From contig NZ_JZDQ02000001.1 in assembly GCF_000960475.2 (NCBI RefSeq), forward strand, positions 124,001 through 188,000: a stretch of DNA of 64,000 nt. Direction: 5' to 3'. Below the pieces are notes generated by a model. It was not told the DNA's origin. It did no database searches and saw only the letters and a list, made by a program, of their open reading frames with translations. The stretch comes from Nocardioides luteus (lineage in GTDB: Bacteria > Actinomycetota > Actinomycetes > Propionibacteriales > Nocardioidaceae). Of this stretch, positions 17,794 to 27,653 are shown in pieces (positions within the stretch are counted from its first letter, which is position 1; each line of letters opens with the position of its first letter). The position numbers and the translations under genes were made by a program.

Positions 17794-19029
17794 ATGAGCA
17801 CGGAGCCGATCCAACGCATCGTCGCGGGCATCAGGGAGGACCTCCCGCACATCGTCGAGCTGTTCGTGAAGAACAACTGGGACCAGGTCGCCGCCTACTC
17901 CGTCAGCCCTGATCCCGCTCTGCGCAAGGAGGTCGGCGACCACGCCGAGGCGGTCTTCCTGGCGGTGCTCACCACGCTGGAGGAGGGACGCCCCGCCGTA
18001 CGCGAGGACTTCGGGTTCACCGTGGACCAGGCGACCCGCCGGGTCCGCCAGGGCGTCGCGCTGGCGGACTTCCTGCAGGCCTTCCGCATCGGTCAGGTCG
18101 CGTTGTGGGAGCGCATCGCCGAGATCGCCGCGGCGGACCCGGAGACCAGCCGCGCGGCGCTCCCGGTGGCAGCCCACGTGATGCAGGTGATCGAGGTCGG
18201 CAGCACGGTCGCCGCCGAGGCCTACCTCGCTGCCCATCAGGTCGAGCTCGCCGAGGGCGACCGGATCCGCCGGGACCTCGTCGAGGACCTGCTCGCCGGG
18301 CGAGCGGTCCGGCCCGGCCCGATGCTCGAGGTGGCCCGCAGGTGCGGCCTGGAACCAGACGATCGGATCATCGTCCTGGTCGCGGTGCCGGTGCGGCCGC
18401 TGCGCCCCGGACGGAGCCTGCGCGAGGCGCTGCGGCACGTACGCTCCGTGCTGGGCCCCTCACGCGAAGGGGTCACGGTGATCCGCCAGGAGCAGCTCGT
18501 CGGGGTCCTGCCCGTCGCCACCGACGACGTCCGGACGATCGTGCCCGACATGCGACGCATCTACCGTCAGCTCGCCCGGGAGGGCTTCGAGCTGGCCGTC
18601 GGCGCCAGCACCGTGCACACCGGCCTGGACGCCGTGCCCGCTGCGTACGCCGAGGCGGGCATCGCTCGCGAGGTCCTCGGGTCGGATCCCGGCGTGATGG
18701 CGCTGCCGATGATCTCGACGATCGACTACCTGGTGCTGCGCGAGGACCCGACCGCTCGCCGCCTGGTGCGTCCCGCGCTGCGCCAGTTCGTCGAGGAGGA
18801 CCTTGCGCGTGACCGCGTGATGATCGAGACGATGCTGGCGTACGTCGCCTGCGACCTCAACGCCAAGCTGGCCGCGGAGCGCCTGCACGTCCACGTCAAC
18901 ACCGCCTATCACCGGCTCGAGCGGATCGCCGAGCGCACCGGGTGCGACCTGCGCCGCTTCGCCGACGTCGAGGAGCTGGTCTTCGCGATCCGGCTCCTCA
19001 CCGAGCCTCGTGGTGTGGCGAGGACCTAG
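17794..19029 (+). CDS. PucR family transcriptional regulator
   Basis: 411 residues. It has an N-terminal RsbRD-like helical region (residues 10-160), a GGDEF-like middle domain (about 175-300) and a C-terminal PucR helix-turn-helix around TMLAYVACDLNAKLAAERLHVHVNTAYHRLERI. PucR proteins usually activate catabolic genes. Divergence from the Mo-hydroxylase pair points to those genes as its target. GGGAG precedes ATG 17794. The TAG stop is shared, through CTAG, with the TAG of the convergent DUF4235-type gene. Confidence 0.88.
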   Translation: MSTEPIQRIVAGIREDLPHIVELFVKNNWDQVAAYSVSPDPALRKEVGDHAEAVFLAVLTTLEEGRPAVREDFGFTVDQATRRVRQGVALADFLQAFRIGQVALWERIAEIAAADPETSRAALPVAAHVMQVIEVGSTVAAEAYLAAHQVELAEGDRIRRDLVEDLLAGRAVRPGPMLEVARRCGLEPDDRIIVLVAVPVRPLRPGRSLREALRHVRSVLGPSREGVTVIRQEQLVGVLPVATDDVRTIVPDMRRIYRQLAREGFELAVGASTVHTGLDAVPAAYAEAGIAREVLGSDPGVMALPMISTIDYLVLREDPTARRLVRPALRQFVEEDLARDRVMIETMLAYVACDLNAKLAAERLHVHVNTAYHRLERIAERTGCDLRRFADVEELVFAIRLLTEPRGVART

Positions 19030-19238
19030 ACCGCGGCAGGCTTGCGACCGTAGAACCAGTAGACCGCCGCGCCGAGCAGGTTGGTGCTGCCCCACAGGCG
19101 CCAGAGCAGCCGCGGTCCGCGGATCTCGTCGTCGGAGCGCTTCTGCAGGTCGCGCAGGATGACCGGCGCCACCGCCGCCTGGGCGGCAAGCGCGCCGGTG
19201 GTCAAGATCGCCTTCTTCTGCTTCTTGGTCAGTGCCAT
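19026..19238 (-). CDS. DUF4235-type small membrane protein
   Basis: 70 residues. Two hydrophobic segments (AILTTGALAAQAAVAPVILRD and LLGAAVYWFYG) flank a charged central stretch. MALTKKQKK is the start and GRKPAAV the end. Short actinobacterial membrane proteins with this plan have no known function. The stop codon overlaps the PucR stop on the opposite strand. Confidence 0.65.
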   Translation of the reverse strand: MALTKKQKKAILTTGALAAQAAVAPVILRDLQKRSDDEIRGPRLLWRLWGSTNLLGAAVYWFYGRKPAAV

Positions 19239-19351
19239 GACGCCAGTCTTTGCCTTGGTTTGTGCCCAGTCAAGCAACGGATGTCTCCAGGAGTGTCGGC
19301 ACGTCGGTAGCGAGCGAGAGGCCGCGCGCTGCGGTCCGCCCGCGGGCCAAC

Positions 19352-19357
19352 TAGGCT
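19352..19357 (+). promoter_or_regulatory. -10 element TAGGCT, leaderless start of NUDIX gene
   Basis: TAGGCT ends eight bases before ATG 19366. No Shine-Dalgarno sequence is present. Confidence 0.45.
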
Positions 19358-19365
19358 CGCTCCTC

Positions 19366-19818
19366 ATGACCGAGTTCGCCGCCGTGATCCTTGTCGACCG
19401 TCGTGGGTGGGTGATGCTCCAGGAACGTGACGAGCACCCGCGGATCGCGCCGGAGAAATGGGCGTTCAGCGGTGGCCACCTGGAGCCGGGGGAGGACCCG
19501 CTGACCGGTGCCGTCCGCGAGCTCGAGGAGGAGACCGAGGTCCGGCTGCGCCCGCAGGACCTCCACCTGGTCGCCGTCCACGACGTGCACCATCCCGAGA
19601 CCGACTCCGACGACAAGCTCCACCTGTACGCAGCCGCCGTCGACCTCACCGACGACGACATCGTGTGCCACGAAGGCCGCCAGATCGTCTTCGTCGACCC
19701 CGCCACCGTCCCTGACCTGGACCTCAGCGACTCCGCCCGGATCGGGCTGACGCCCTTCCTCGGATCGCCCCAGCATGCCGCCCTATCCGGGTCGGCGGCG
19801 CTCAGGGTCGAGACGTAG
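19366..19818 (+). CDS. NUDIX hydrolase
   Basis: 150 residues. The Nudix box begins at GGHLEPGED and continues through RELEEETEV (Gx5Ex7REUxEExGU with Thr in place of the late Gly), which binds Mg2+ for cleavage of a nucleoside-diphosphate-linked substrate. The substrate cannot be told. It stands 11 bases before dxs and in the same direction, but dxs seems to have its own promoter. Confidence 0.85.
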   Translation: MTEFAAVILVDRRGWVMLQERDEHPRIAPEKWAFSGGHLEPGEDPLTGAVRELEEETEVRLRPQDLHLVAVHDVHHPETDSDDKLHLYAAAVDLTDDDIVCHEGRQIVFVDPATVPDLDLSDSARIGLTPFLGSPQHAALSGSAALRVET

Positions 19819-19821
19819 AAT
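19816..19821 (+). promoter_or_regulatory. -10 element TAGAAT, leaderless start of dxs
   Basis: TAGAAT overlaps the end of the NUDIX gene and ends eight bases before the dxs ATG. It is a strong match to the actinobacterial -10. Confidence 0.5.
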
Positions 19822-19829
19822 CCCCTCCT

Positions 19830-21728
19830 ATGGGTCTCCTCGAACGCATCGCCGCGCCGCAGGATCTTCGTGATCTCTCCGACGACCAGCTCGAGCTCCT
19901 CGCGAGCGAGATCCGGGACCTGATGATCCGGACCGTGGCCACCAACACCGGCCACCTCGGTCCCAACCTGGGCGTGGTCGAGCTGACCCTGGCCCTGCAC
20001 CGGGTCTTCGACAGCCCGAGCGACAAGATCGTCTTCGACACCGGCCACCAGTCCTACGTCCACAAGCTCGTCACCGGCCGGGCCGGCGACTTCGGCACGC
20101 TGCGCCGCGAGGGCGGGATGAGCGGCTACCCGAGCCAGTCCGAGTCCGACCACGACATCGTCGAGAACTCCCACGCCTCCACCGCGCTCTCCTACGCCGA
20201 CGGGCTGGCCAAGGCCTTCACGATCCGGGGCGAGGACCGCCACGTGGTCGCCGTCATCGGCGACGGCGCGCTGACCGGCGGGATGGCCTGGGAGGCGCTC
20301 AACAACATCGCGATCCAGCACGACTCCAAGCTGGTCATCGTGGTCAACGACAACGGCCGCTCCTACACCCCGACCATCGGTGGACTGGCCACGGCGCTGA
20401 CCTCGCTGCGCACCAACCCCCGCTATGAGGTCCTGCTCGACATGGTCAAGCGGCGCCTCAACGCGGTGCCGGGGATCGGCGCGCTGGCCTACGACGCGCT
20501 CCACGCGGTCAAGAAGGGGCTCAAGGACGCGGTCGCGCCCCAGGGGCTCTTCGAGGACCTCGGCCTGAAGTACGTCGGCCCCGTCGACGGCCACGACCGG
20601 CACGCCGTCGAGCAGGCGCTGTCCTCGGCCAAGAAGTTCGGCGGCCCGGTGATCGTGCACGCGATCACCCGCAAGGGCTACGGCTACGACCCGGCCGAGC
20701 GCCACGAGGCCGACCAGTTCCACTCGCCGGGCCCGTTCGACGTCCAGACCGGCGCCGAGAAGCCGAAGGGCCGGATCTGGACCGACCACTTCTCCGATGC
20801 CATCGTGCGACTGGGGGAGAGCCGCCAGGACATCGTCGCGATCACCGCCGCGATGATGCACCCGGTCGGTCTCGACCGGTTCCAGGCACGCTTCCCGGAG
20901 CGCACCTTCGACGTCGGCATCGCCGAGCAGCACGCGGCCACCTCGGCCGCGGGCCTGGCCATGGGCGGGCTCCACCCGGTCTTCGCCGTCTACGCCACCT
21001 TCCTCAACCGCGCCTTCGACCAGGTGCTGATGGACTGCGCGCTCCACCGGGCCGGGGTGACGTTCGTCCTCGACCGTTCCGGGGTCACCGGCGACGACGG
21101 CGCCTCCCACAACGGGATGTGGGACATGTCGCTCCTCCAGGTCGTTCCCGGCCTCCGCCTGGCCGCCCCGCGCGACATCGCCCGCCTCAACGAACTGCTC
21201 GACGAGGCCGTCGACGTCGACGATGCGCCCACCGTCGTACGTTTCCCGAAGGGCCCGCCGCCCGAGGACATCCCCGCGATCGCCAAGCTCGGTGAGGCGG
21301 ACGTGCTGGTCCGCAACGGCACCAAGGACGTCCTGGTGATCGGCGTCGGCTCCATGGCGGAGGTCGCCGTCGGCGTCGCGGACCGGCTGATCGCCCAGGG
21401 CATCGGTGTCACCGTCGTCGACCCGCGCTGGGTCAAGCCGGTCGACCCGGCCCTCGTCGAGGCGGCCGCCGACCACAGCCTCGTCGTCACCATCGAGGAC
21501 AACGGCGTCACCGGCGGTGTCGGCGCCACCTTCCTGCAGGCCATGACTGCTGCCGACGTACGCACGCCGGTGAAGATCCACGGCATCCCGCAGGAGTTCC
21601 TCGACCACGCCAAGCGGCCCAAGATCCTGGAGAGCATCGGCCTGACCTCCCAGTCGATCGCTCTGGACACGATCGAACGCCTCGGTGCCCTGACCTCCAC
21701 CCCGCTGCCCCGAGACGTCAGTCTCTGA
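19830..21728 (+). CDS. dxs: 1-deoxy-D-xylulose-5-phosphate synthase
   Basis: 632 residues. It condenses pyruvate with glyceraldehyde 3-phosphate (TPP and Mg2+ dependent), the first step of the MEP isoprenoid route. Domain I carries the TPP motif [16 protein letters not shown] (GDG-x(n)-NN) and the conserved HQSYVHKL. Domain II has DVGIAEQHA with the catalytic Glu and [15 protein letters not shown]. Domain III starts around [15 protein letters not shown]. Length and motif order are normal. The leaderless ATG at 19830 is supported by the -10 element just upstream. Confidence 0.97.
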   Translation: MGLLERIAAPQDLRDLSDDQLELLASEIRDLMIRTVATNTGHLGPNLGVVELTLALHRVFDSPSDKIVFDTGHQSYVHKLVTGRAGDFGTLRREGGMSGYPSQSESDHDIVENSHASTALSYADGLAKAFTIRGEDRHVVAVIGDGALTGGMAWEALNNIAIQHDSKLVIVVNDNGRSYTPTIGGLATALTSLRTNPRYEVLLDMVKRRLNAVPGIGALAYDALHAVKKGLKDAVAPQGLFEDLGLKYVGPVDGHDRHAVEQALSSAKKFGGPVIVHAITRKGYGYDPAERHEADQFHSPGPFDVQTGAEKPKGRIWTDHFSDAIVRLGESRQDIVAITAAMMHPVGLDRFQARFPERTFDVGIAEQHAATSAAGLAMGGLHPVFAVYATFLNRAFDQVLMDCALHRAGVTFVLDRSGVTGDDGASHNGMWDMSLLQVVPGLRLAAPRDIARLNELLDEAVDVDDAPTVVRFPKGPPPEDIPAIAKLGEADVLVRNGTKDVLVIGVGSMAEVAVGVADRLIAQGIGVTVVDPRWVKPVDPALVEAAADHSLVVTIEDNGVTGGVGATFLQAMTAADVRTPVKIHGIPQEFLDHAKRPKILESIGLTSQSIALDTIERLGALTSTPLPRDVSL

Positions 21729-21872
21729 CGCCGAGTGGTCGAATTTTGACCCTCGGGGTCGGTCTCTCCGGTCGAGCCTGTGGCGGAGTCCGGACGGTTT
21801 TGGCTTAGAGTGGGCTCCGTCGAGGGCGACGAGGGCCCTCGGTACGTCACCGCAAACACTCGGGGGATTCAA

Positions 21873-22094
21873 ATGCTCTATGACGACATCGTGGCCGAGT
21901 TCCGTTGGTCACCTGAGCAGATGTCTGCGCCGTTCGATCTCCGGGCGGCGGATGAAGTGATCCGCAAGCGGATCGAGGGTCGGCGCAGCTCAGCGCAGGC
22001 AGCAGGTCGCCAGCAGGCCGCTCGGGTGCGGCAGTCCACGGGTGCCTCGGCGACGGGCGCCACGGGTGGCAAGGTCGCCACCGACAAGGCCTGA
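21873..22094 (+). CDS. small conserved protein, 73 residues, unknown
   Basis: MLYDDIVAEFRWSPEQMSAP opens the protein. The C-terminal half is basic and Ala/Gln/Gly/Thr-rich (AAGRQQAARVRQSTGASATG) and probably disordered. GGGGGA precedes ATG 21873 by six bases. A possible -10 TAGAGT lies about 60 bases upstream. No family is recognised. Confidence 0.6.
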   Translation: MLYDDIVAEFRWSPEQMSAPFDLRAADEVIRKRIEGRRSSAQAAGRQQAARVRQSTGASATGATGGKVATDKA

Positions 22095-22143
22095 TCCCGT
22101 CCAGGACCGACCTCTCGCCGCCGGGCTCTCGGCAGCGGAGACG

Positions 22144-22182
22144 AGACCGCCCCCGACCGATTCGATCGGTCGGGGGCGGTCT
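22144..22182. terminator. bidirectional terminator hairpin
   Basis: A perfect 18-bp stem, AGACCGCCCCCGACCGAT against its complement, surrounds the loop TCG. It lies between the convergent 73-residue gene and fadB and could stop transcription from both sides. Confidence 0.85.
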
Positions 22183-22190
22183 GTCGTCGG

Positions 22191-24284
22191 TCAGTGGAAC
22201 TTCTTGCCGGTGACCTTCTCGGAGATGCCCTCGCGGTCGAGGAGCTGGGTGATGCCGCCGTTCCAGAACTGGAAGCCGGCACCGGTGATCATGCCGAGGT
22301 CGATGTCCTCGGCGGCCTGCGCGACGCCCTCGTCGAGCATCCGGCCGATCTCGTCGGCGATCGCCTCGAGGGTCTGCTGGCGCACCTCGTCGGCGGTCTT
22401 GACGACGTCACCGACGGTGAGCAGCGCCTCGACCTCCGGGTCGAGCGTACGGCCGTCGGCGCCGAAGAAGGACGCCTTCTTGGCCTCGACGACCTTGTGG
22501 AGGTTCTCCGAGAGGTAGAACCGCTCGGGGAAGGCCTTCGCCAGGGTCTCGTTGTTGTGGTAGGCGATCGCCGGCCCGACCAGCCCGATCAGCTGGTAGG
22601 GCGACATCGGCGTGACGCCCGCGAAGGCGGACTCGACGACGTCGATCGGGGTGCCCTCGTCCGCGATCTTGGCGATCTCGCCCATGAAGCGGCCCAGGAG
22701 CCGGTTCACGATGAAGGACGGGCTGTCCTTGACCAGGATCGAGGTCTTCTTCAGCGCCTTCGAGGTGGCGAAGGCCGTGGCCAGCGCGGCGTCCGAGGTC
22801 TTCTCGCCGCTGATGATCTCCAGCAGCGGCATGACCGCGACCGGGTTGAAGAAGTGGAAGCCCACGACCCGCTCGGGGTTCTTCAGGTCGGCCGCCATCT
22901 CGGTGATCGAGAGGCTCGAGGTGTTCGTGGCGAAGACCGCGGTCTCCGGCGCGACGGCCTCGGCGTTGGCGAAGACGGTCTTCTTGACGCCCATCTCCTC
23001 GAAGACGGCCTCGATGATGAAGTCTGCGTCGGAGAAGGCCTCCTCGTAGTCGACCGAAGCGGTCACGAGCGCCTTGAGACGGTTGGTCGCGTCCTGCGAG
23101 GCGCGGCCCTTGGCGAGCTTCTTGTCGAGCTCGGCGTGGACGTACGCCACGCCCTTGTCGGCGCGCTCCTGGTCGAGGTCGACCATGACGACCGGCACCT
23201 TGAGGCGCTGGACGAAGAGCAGCGCGAACTGCGAGGCCATCAGACCGGCACCGATGATGCCGACCTTGGTGACCTTCTGCGCGAGCGCCTTGTCGGGCGC
23301 ACCGGCGGGACGCTTGGCGCGCTTCTGCACCAGGTCGAAGGAGTAGAGCGAGGCGAGCAGCTGCGGCGTCTTCGACATCGCCACGAGAGCGTCGTCCTCG
23401 GCCGCGAAGCCCTCGTCGCGGCTCGCCGTCTTGGCCAGGGTGAGCAGCTCGACGGCCTTCTTGGCGGCCGGGGAGGCGTCGCCGGTCTTGGCCCAGGCGA
23501 AGAAGCCCGCGTTCTTGGCGGCCTCGTCCCAGGCCTCGCCGCGGTCGATCTCCTCACGGGAGACCTCGACGGTCCCGGAGAGGACGCCGTCCGCCCACAG
23601 GAGCGACTGCTCGAGGTAGTCGGCGCCGCCGAAGATCGCGTCCGCGATGCCCAGGTCGAAGGCCTCGGTGCCCTTGAGCACCTTGCCGTTGTTGAGCGGG
23701 TTCTCGATGAAGACCTTGGCGGCCTTCGCCGGACCGATCAGGTTCGGCAGCAGGTAGCCGCCGCCCCAGCCCGGGATCAGGCCGAGCATGACCTCGGGCA
23801 GGCCGACGGCCGGCACCGAGTCCTGGATCGTGCGGTAGTCGGCGTGCAGCGCGACCTCGAGGCCGCCGCCGAGCGCGAGACCGTTGATGAAGCCGAACGA
23901 CGGCTTCTTCGTGGTGCCGTCGCCGTCGCCCAGCTTGCGGAAGACGGCGTGACCGAGCTCCGCGATCGTACGGATCCCGTCGGGGCCGCCGGCCTGCAGC
24001 GAGGTCAGGTCGGCACCGGCCGCGAGGATGAACGGCTTGCCGGTGACGGCGATCGCGTCGATCTCCGGGTCGGCCAGCGCCGCGTCGTACGCCGTGTTGA
24101 GCTCGACCAGCGACTTCGGTCCGAAGGTGTTCGGACGGGTGTGGTCGTGCCCGTTGTCGAGGGTGACCAGGCCGAGGACCTTGCCGGAGGGCAGGTTGAC
24201 CTTCTGCAGCTTGGCCGCAGTGACGACCTCGTCGTCGGTGAACAGCTTCTCCACGTCGGCGAGGAGCGTGTTGATGTCCGTCAT
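22191..24284 (-). CDS. fadB: trifunctional-type fatty oxidation protein: enoyl-CoA hydratase / 3-hydroxyacyl-CoA dehydrogenase
   Basis: 697 residues. The N-terminal crotonase domain (about 15-270) has the oxyanion-hole segments AGADLTSLQ and NGLALGGGLEVALHADY. The NAD-binding domain begins at VGIIGAGLMASQFA (about 330), followed by the HCDH C-terminal domains with FHFFNPVAVMPLLEII. It hydrates trans-2-enoyl-CoA and oxidises 3-hydroxyacyl-CoA. It lies one base after the thiolase gene fadA on the same strand. Together they form the alpha-beta complex of beta-oxidation, as Rv0860-Rv0859 do in M. tuberculosis. The promoter is expected upstream of fadA. Confidence 0.95.
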   Translation of the reverse strand: MTDINTLLADVEKLFTDDEVVTAAKLQKVNLPSGKVLGLVTLDNGHDHTRPNTFGPKSLVELNTAYDAALADPEIDAIAVTGKPFILAAGADLTSLQAGGPDGIRTIAELGHAVFRKLGDGDGTTKKPSFGFINGLALGGGLEVALHADYRTIQDSVPAVGLPEVMLGLIPGWGGGYLLPNLIGPAKAAKVFIENPLNNGKVLKGTEAFDLGIADAIFGGADYLEQSLLWADGVLSGTVEVSREEIDRGEAWDEAAKNAGFFAWAKTGDASPAAKKAVELLTLAKTASRDEGFAAEDDALVAMSKTPQLLASLYSFDLVQKRAKRPAGAPDKALAQKVTKVGIIGAGLMASQFALLFVQRLKVPVVMVDLDQERADKGVAYVHAELDKKLAKGRASQDATNRLKALVTASVDYEEAFSDADFIIEAVFEEMGVKKTVFANAEAVAPETAVFATNTSSLSITEMAADLKNPERVVGFHFFNPVAVMPLLEIISGEKTSDAALATAFATSKALKKTSILVKDSPSFIVNRLLGRFMGEIAKIADEGTPIDVVESAFAGVTPMSPYQLIGLVGPAIAYHNNETLAKAFPERFYLSENLHKVVEAKKASFFGADGRTLDPEVEALLTVGDVVKTADEVRQQTLEAIADEIGRMLDEGVAQAAEDIDLGMITGAGFQFWNGGITQLLDREGISEKVTGKKFH

Positions 24285-24285
24285 G

Positions 24286-25485
24286 TCAGGCCTCCTTGCC
24301 GTTCCAGTTCGGGTTCTCCCAGATGACCGTGCCGCCCATACCCAGGCCGATGCACATGGTGGTGAGGCCGTAGCGGACCTCGGGGCGCTCCTCGAACTGG
24401 CGGGCGAGCTGGATCATCAGCCGCACACCGGAGGAGGCCAGCGGGTGACCGAACGCGATCGCGCCGCCGTAGGGGTTGACCCGAGAGTCGTCCTCGGCGA
24501 TGCCGAAGTGGTCCAGGAACGCGAGCACCTGGATCGCGAACGCCTCGTTGATCTCGAAGGCCTCGATGTCGTCGATCGTGAGACCGGCCTTGGCCAGCGC
24601 CTTCTCGGTCGACGGGATCGGACCGACGGCCATGACCTCGGGAGCGACACCGGCGAAGGCGTACGACACCAGCCGCATCTTGATCGGCAGCCCGAGCTCG
24701 CGTGCGACCTCCTCGGAGGCCAGCAGCGAGGCGGTGGCGCCGTCGTTGATGCCCGCCGCGTTGCCCGCGGTCACGCGGCCGTGCGGGCGGAACGGGGTCT
24801 TCAGCTTGGCCAGGTCCTCGGTGGTGGTGCCGGGACGCATCGGCTCGTCGGTGGTGGCCAGGCCCCATCCGTTCTCCGCGCTCCGCGTGGCGACGGGGAC
24901 GAGGTCGGGCTGGATCTTGCCGTCGGCGTACGCCTTGGCAGCCAGCTCCTGGGAGCGGACGGCGAAGGCGTCGGTGCGCTCCTTGGTGATCGCCGGGTAG
25001 CGGTCGTGGACGTTCTCGGCGGTGTTGCCCATGACGAGCGCGCTCGGGTCGACCAGCTTCTCGGAGATGATCCGCGGGTTGGGGTCGACGCCCTCGCCCA
25101 TGGGGTGGCGGCCCATGTGCTCGACACCGCCGGCGATGGCGACGTCGTAGGCACCGAACGCGATGCCGCCGGCGGTCGTGGTGACCGCGGTCATCGCGCC
25201 GGCGCACATCCGGTCGATCGCGTAGCCGGGCACGGACTGGGGGAGTCCGGCCAGGAGGCCCGCGGTGCGACCGATGGTCAGGCCCTGGTCACCGATCTGC
25301 GTGGTCGCGGCGATGGCGACCTCGTCGATCCGCTCGGGGGGAAGCTCGGGGTTGCGGCGCGTGAGCTCACGGATGAGCTTGACGACCAGGTCGTCGGCGC
25401 GGGTCTCGGCGTACTGGCCCTTGGCCTTGCCGAAAGGTGTGCGTACGCCGTCGACGAAGACGACTTCTCGCAGCTGTCGGGTCAC
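24286..25485 (-). CDS. fadA: acetyl-CoA C-acyltransferase (thiolase), FadA
   Basis: 399 residues. The nucleophile Cys is in IDRMCAGAMTAV, the NEAFA segment and GHPLASSG give the His/Asn residues, and the second Cys is in TTMCIGLGMGG. It performs thiolytic cleavage of 3-ketoacyl-CoA. GTG at 25485 is chosen because GGAG lies seven bases upstream. Earlier in-frame extension to 25749 runs through an operator-like palindrome and would not resemble thiolases. It is the first gene of a fadA-fadB operon. Confidence 0.95.
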   Translation of the reverse strand: MTRQLREVVFVDGVRTPFGKAKGQYAETRADDLVVKLIRELTRRNPELPPERIDEVAIAATTQIGDQGLTIGRTAGLLAGLPQSVPGYAIDRMCAGAMTAVTTTAGGIAFGAYDVAIAGGVEHMGRHPMGEGVDPNPRIISEKLVDPSALVMGNTAENVHDRYPAITKERTDAFAVRSQELAAKAYADGKIQPDLVPVATRSAENGWGLATTDEPMRPGTTTEDLAKLKTPFRPHGRVTAGNAAGINDGATASLLASEEVARELGLPIKMRLVSYAFAGVAPEVMAVGPIPSTEKALAKAGLTIDDIEAFEINEAFAIQVLAFLDHFGIAEDDSRVNPYGGAIAFGHPLASSGVRLMIQLARQFEERPEVRYGLTTMCIGLGMGGTVIWENPNWNGKEA

Positions 25486-25537
25486 CGTGTCACTCCATGT
25501 CGGTTGATGCGGGCACGGATGGTGCCCGGGACTTACA

Positions 25538-25551
25538 TTACCCGCTGGTAA
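25538..25551. promoter_or_regulatory. operator-like palindrome TTACCCGCTGGTAA before fadA-fadB
   Basis: Arms TTACC and GGTAA around CGCT, 53 bases before the fadA start. Related sites lie in front of fabG4/fadA2 and in the mce promoter region, so it may be the target of a fatty-acid-responsive TetR or similar repressor. The regulator is not identified. The rest of the 25486-25764 gap shows no other structure that I can support. Confidence 0.5.
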
Positions 25552-25764
25552 CAACGGCTGCATCGAGGGGGAGGTCACATCGGCGGGTCGGGGGTGGTCG
25601 CCGCTCTCCGCGCGTCGGCTTGGGAATATCGTGGACGTCCAGAATGCTGCGCTGTCGTCATGTGGAAGCGTGTATTGAGAAGGTTGAGCCCCAGGGTCGA
25701 GATCCCGGGCGAGGCAATTGACGGCGGGGCCCCTGAGGTCCGTACGCAACGGGAGGAGGCACCG

Positions 25765-26724
25765 ATGGCCGGATCACGACTGGTGCACATCGTGGACGAC
25801 CTGCCCGAGGAGATCATCATGGCCGGTGGCGACCGGCTGCCGCTGGTGGTGGTCCTGGACGGATTCCTCGATGCGGGCAAGGCCTCCGAGCGGGCCGCGG
25901 CCCACCTGATCCAGACCTCGAGGCGAGCGCCCGTGGTGGCGACCTTCGACGTCGACGAGCTCCATGACTACCGGGCCCGCCGTCCGGCGATCTCGTTCGT
26001 CAGCGACCACTACGAGTCCTTCGACGCGCCGCGGCTGGTCGTCCGGCTGCTCAAGGACACCGGCGACACGCCCTACCTGCTGCTGCACGGCCCCGAGCCC
26101 GACAACCGCTGGGAGGCCTTCGCCGGTGCCGTACGCGAGGTCATCGAGCGCCTCGGCGTGACCGAGGTCATCTCGCTCACCTCGGTGCCGATGGCGGTGC
26201 CGCACACCCGGCCGCTGACCACGACCCGGCACGCCAACGACGCGGCGCAGGAGCTCTCCGGCCAGGTCTGGGAGAGCCCGTGGAAGGGCGAGATCCGGAT
26301 CCCGGCCTCCGCCCAGGCGATGCTGGAGGTCCGGCTGGGGGAGTGGGGTCTGCCGGCCGGCGGCTACGTGGTGCACATGCCGCACTACCTCGCCCAGAGC
26401 GACTACCCGGCCGCCGCGGTCGTCCTCGTCGAGGAGCTCGAGCGTGCGGCCCGGCTGACGATCCCGGTCTCCGACCTGGAGGCCGAGGCGCAGCGCCGCG
26501 AGGAGGAGATCGCCTCCTACATCGAGGACAACGCCGAGGTGCGGGAGGTCGTGGCCGCTCTCGAGCAGCAGTACGACACCTTCCAGCGCGGCGAGGAGTC
26601 CGGGCGCTCTCTGCTGGCGCCCGACGAGCCGCTGCCGACCGGTGACGAGCTCGGCGAGCAGTTCGAGCAGTTCCTGGCCGGGCTCAACGGTCCCGACCCC
26701 GATGACGACCCTGAGAAGGATTGA
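25765..26724 (+). CDS. PAC2 family protein (proteasome assembly chaperone-like)
   Basis: 319 residues. The PAC2 domain spans about residues 20-260 (LVVVLDGFLDAGKASERAAAHL, VATFDVDELHDYRARRP, and GGYVVHMPHYLAQSDYP). The C-terminal extension is acidic with coiled-coil character (AEAQRREEEIASYIEDNAEV). PAC2 proteins are common in actinobacteria carrying proteasomes; their role there is unclear. GGAGGAGG precedes ATG 25765. The thioesterase gene follows after 15 bases. Confidence 0.85.
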   Translation: MAGSRLVHIVDDLPEEIIMAGGDRLPLVVVLDGFLDAGKASERAAAHLIQTSRRAPVVATFDVDELHDYRARRPAISFVSDHYESFDAPRLVVRLLKDTGDTPYLLLHGPEPDNRWEAFAGAVREVIERLGVTEVISLTSVPMAVPHTRPLTTTRHANDAAQELSGQVWESPWKGEIRIPASAQAMLEVRLGEWGLPAGGYVVHMPHYLAQSDYPAAAVVLVEELERAARLTIPVSDLEAEAQRREEEIASYIEDNAEVREVVAALEQQYDTFQRGEESGRSLLAPDEPLPTGDELGEQFEQFLAGLNGPDPDDDPEKD

Positions 26725-26739
26725 GAGACACTCACTCCC

Positions 26740-27618
26740 ATGACGACCGACGCCGTAGCGGCGGATCAGGCAGTGGCCGAGCTGGTGGGCGTGCTCGACC
26801 TGGTCGAGATCGACAAGGACCTCTTCCACGGTGCCACCACGACCCGCAACTCGCGCGGGCGCGCCTACGGCGGCCAGGTGGCCGCCCAGGCGCTGATGGC
26901 CGCGATCCGCTCAGCCGACCCGGCCTTCACCGTGCACTCGATGCACTCCTACTTCCTGCTGCCGGGTGATCCGTCCTACCCGATCGTCTACGAGGTCGAG
27001 CGGATACGCGACGGACGCTCCTTCGAGACCCGGCGCGTCCGCGCGCGGCAGAAGGGCCGCGACATCTACTACCTCACCGCCAACTTCCAGCGTGAGGAGA
27101 CCGGCTTCGAGCACCAGGACGCGATGCCGGCCGTGCCGCCGCCCGAGAAGTGCATCGACTTCCTGAAGATGATGGCGGACTCGGGTTCACCCGAGGCGGT
27201 GTCGTTGGCTCGTGAGTGGGAGGCCGTCGAGGTGCGCGCCGTCGGCAACTCGCTGCTCGGCATCGAGCCCGACCCGGCCCGGCCCGCACAGCAGCGCCTG
27301 TGGATCCGGCTCGGCGCCTCGCTCCCCGACGATCCCGACATCCAGCGGGGCGCCTTCACCTGGGCCTCCGACATCTCGCTGCTCGGTGCCTCCCTGGCCG
27401 CCCACTCGCTGGACCACAAGGGCATCCAGATGGCCTCCCTGGATCACACGATCTGGTTCCACCGGCCGTTCCGCGCCGACGAGTGGTGGCTCTACGACCA
27501 GGAGAGCCCCTCGGCCTACGGCGGCCGCGGCCTCTCCATCGGGCGCGTCTTCACCGCCGACGGCATCCTGGCCGCCACGGTGGCCCAGGAGGGCCTCATC
27601 CGCCCGCCCCGCGCCTGA
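26740..27618 (+). CDS. tesB: acyl-CoA thioesterase II
   Basis: 292 residues, a double hot-dog enzyme. The N-terminal hot dog has RAYGGQVAAQALMAA and HSMHSYFLLPGD. The C-terminal one has the catalytic region WASDISLLGASLAAH and LDHTIWFHRPFRADEWWLY. It hydrolyses acyl-CoA to free acid and CoA and would relieve CoA traps during fatty acid or sterol breakdown. It follows the PAC2 gene at 15 bases and may be co-transcribed. It ends before a long palindrome at 27654. Confidence 0.93.
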   Translation: MTTDAVAADQAVAELVGVLDLVEIDKDLFHGATTTRNSRGRAYGGQVAAQALMAAIRSADPAFTVHSMHSYFLLPGDPSYPIVYEVERIRDGRSFETRRVRARQKGRDIYYLTANFQREETGFEHQDAMPAVPPPEKCIDFLKMMADSGSPEAVSLAREWEAVEVRAVGNSLLGIEPDPARPAQQRLWIRLGASLPDDPDIQRGAFTWASDISLLGASLAAHSLDHKGIQMASLDHTIWFHRPFRADEWWLYDQESPSAYGGRGLSIGRVFTADGILAATVAQEGLIRPPRA

Positions 27619-27653
27619 TCCCTCGTCGAGTCGGCTGAATCTGACGGGATCCG

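Noticed and set aside
19026..21872. 948-codon frame antisense to dxs and NUDIX
   Set aside because: Same composition effect. Only its last 70 codons, from ATG 19238, make a sensible protein (the DUF4235-type gene).
22194..24326. 710-codon frame antisense to fadB
   Set aside because: Mirror of a strongly biased coding gene; the product lacks any fold signature.
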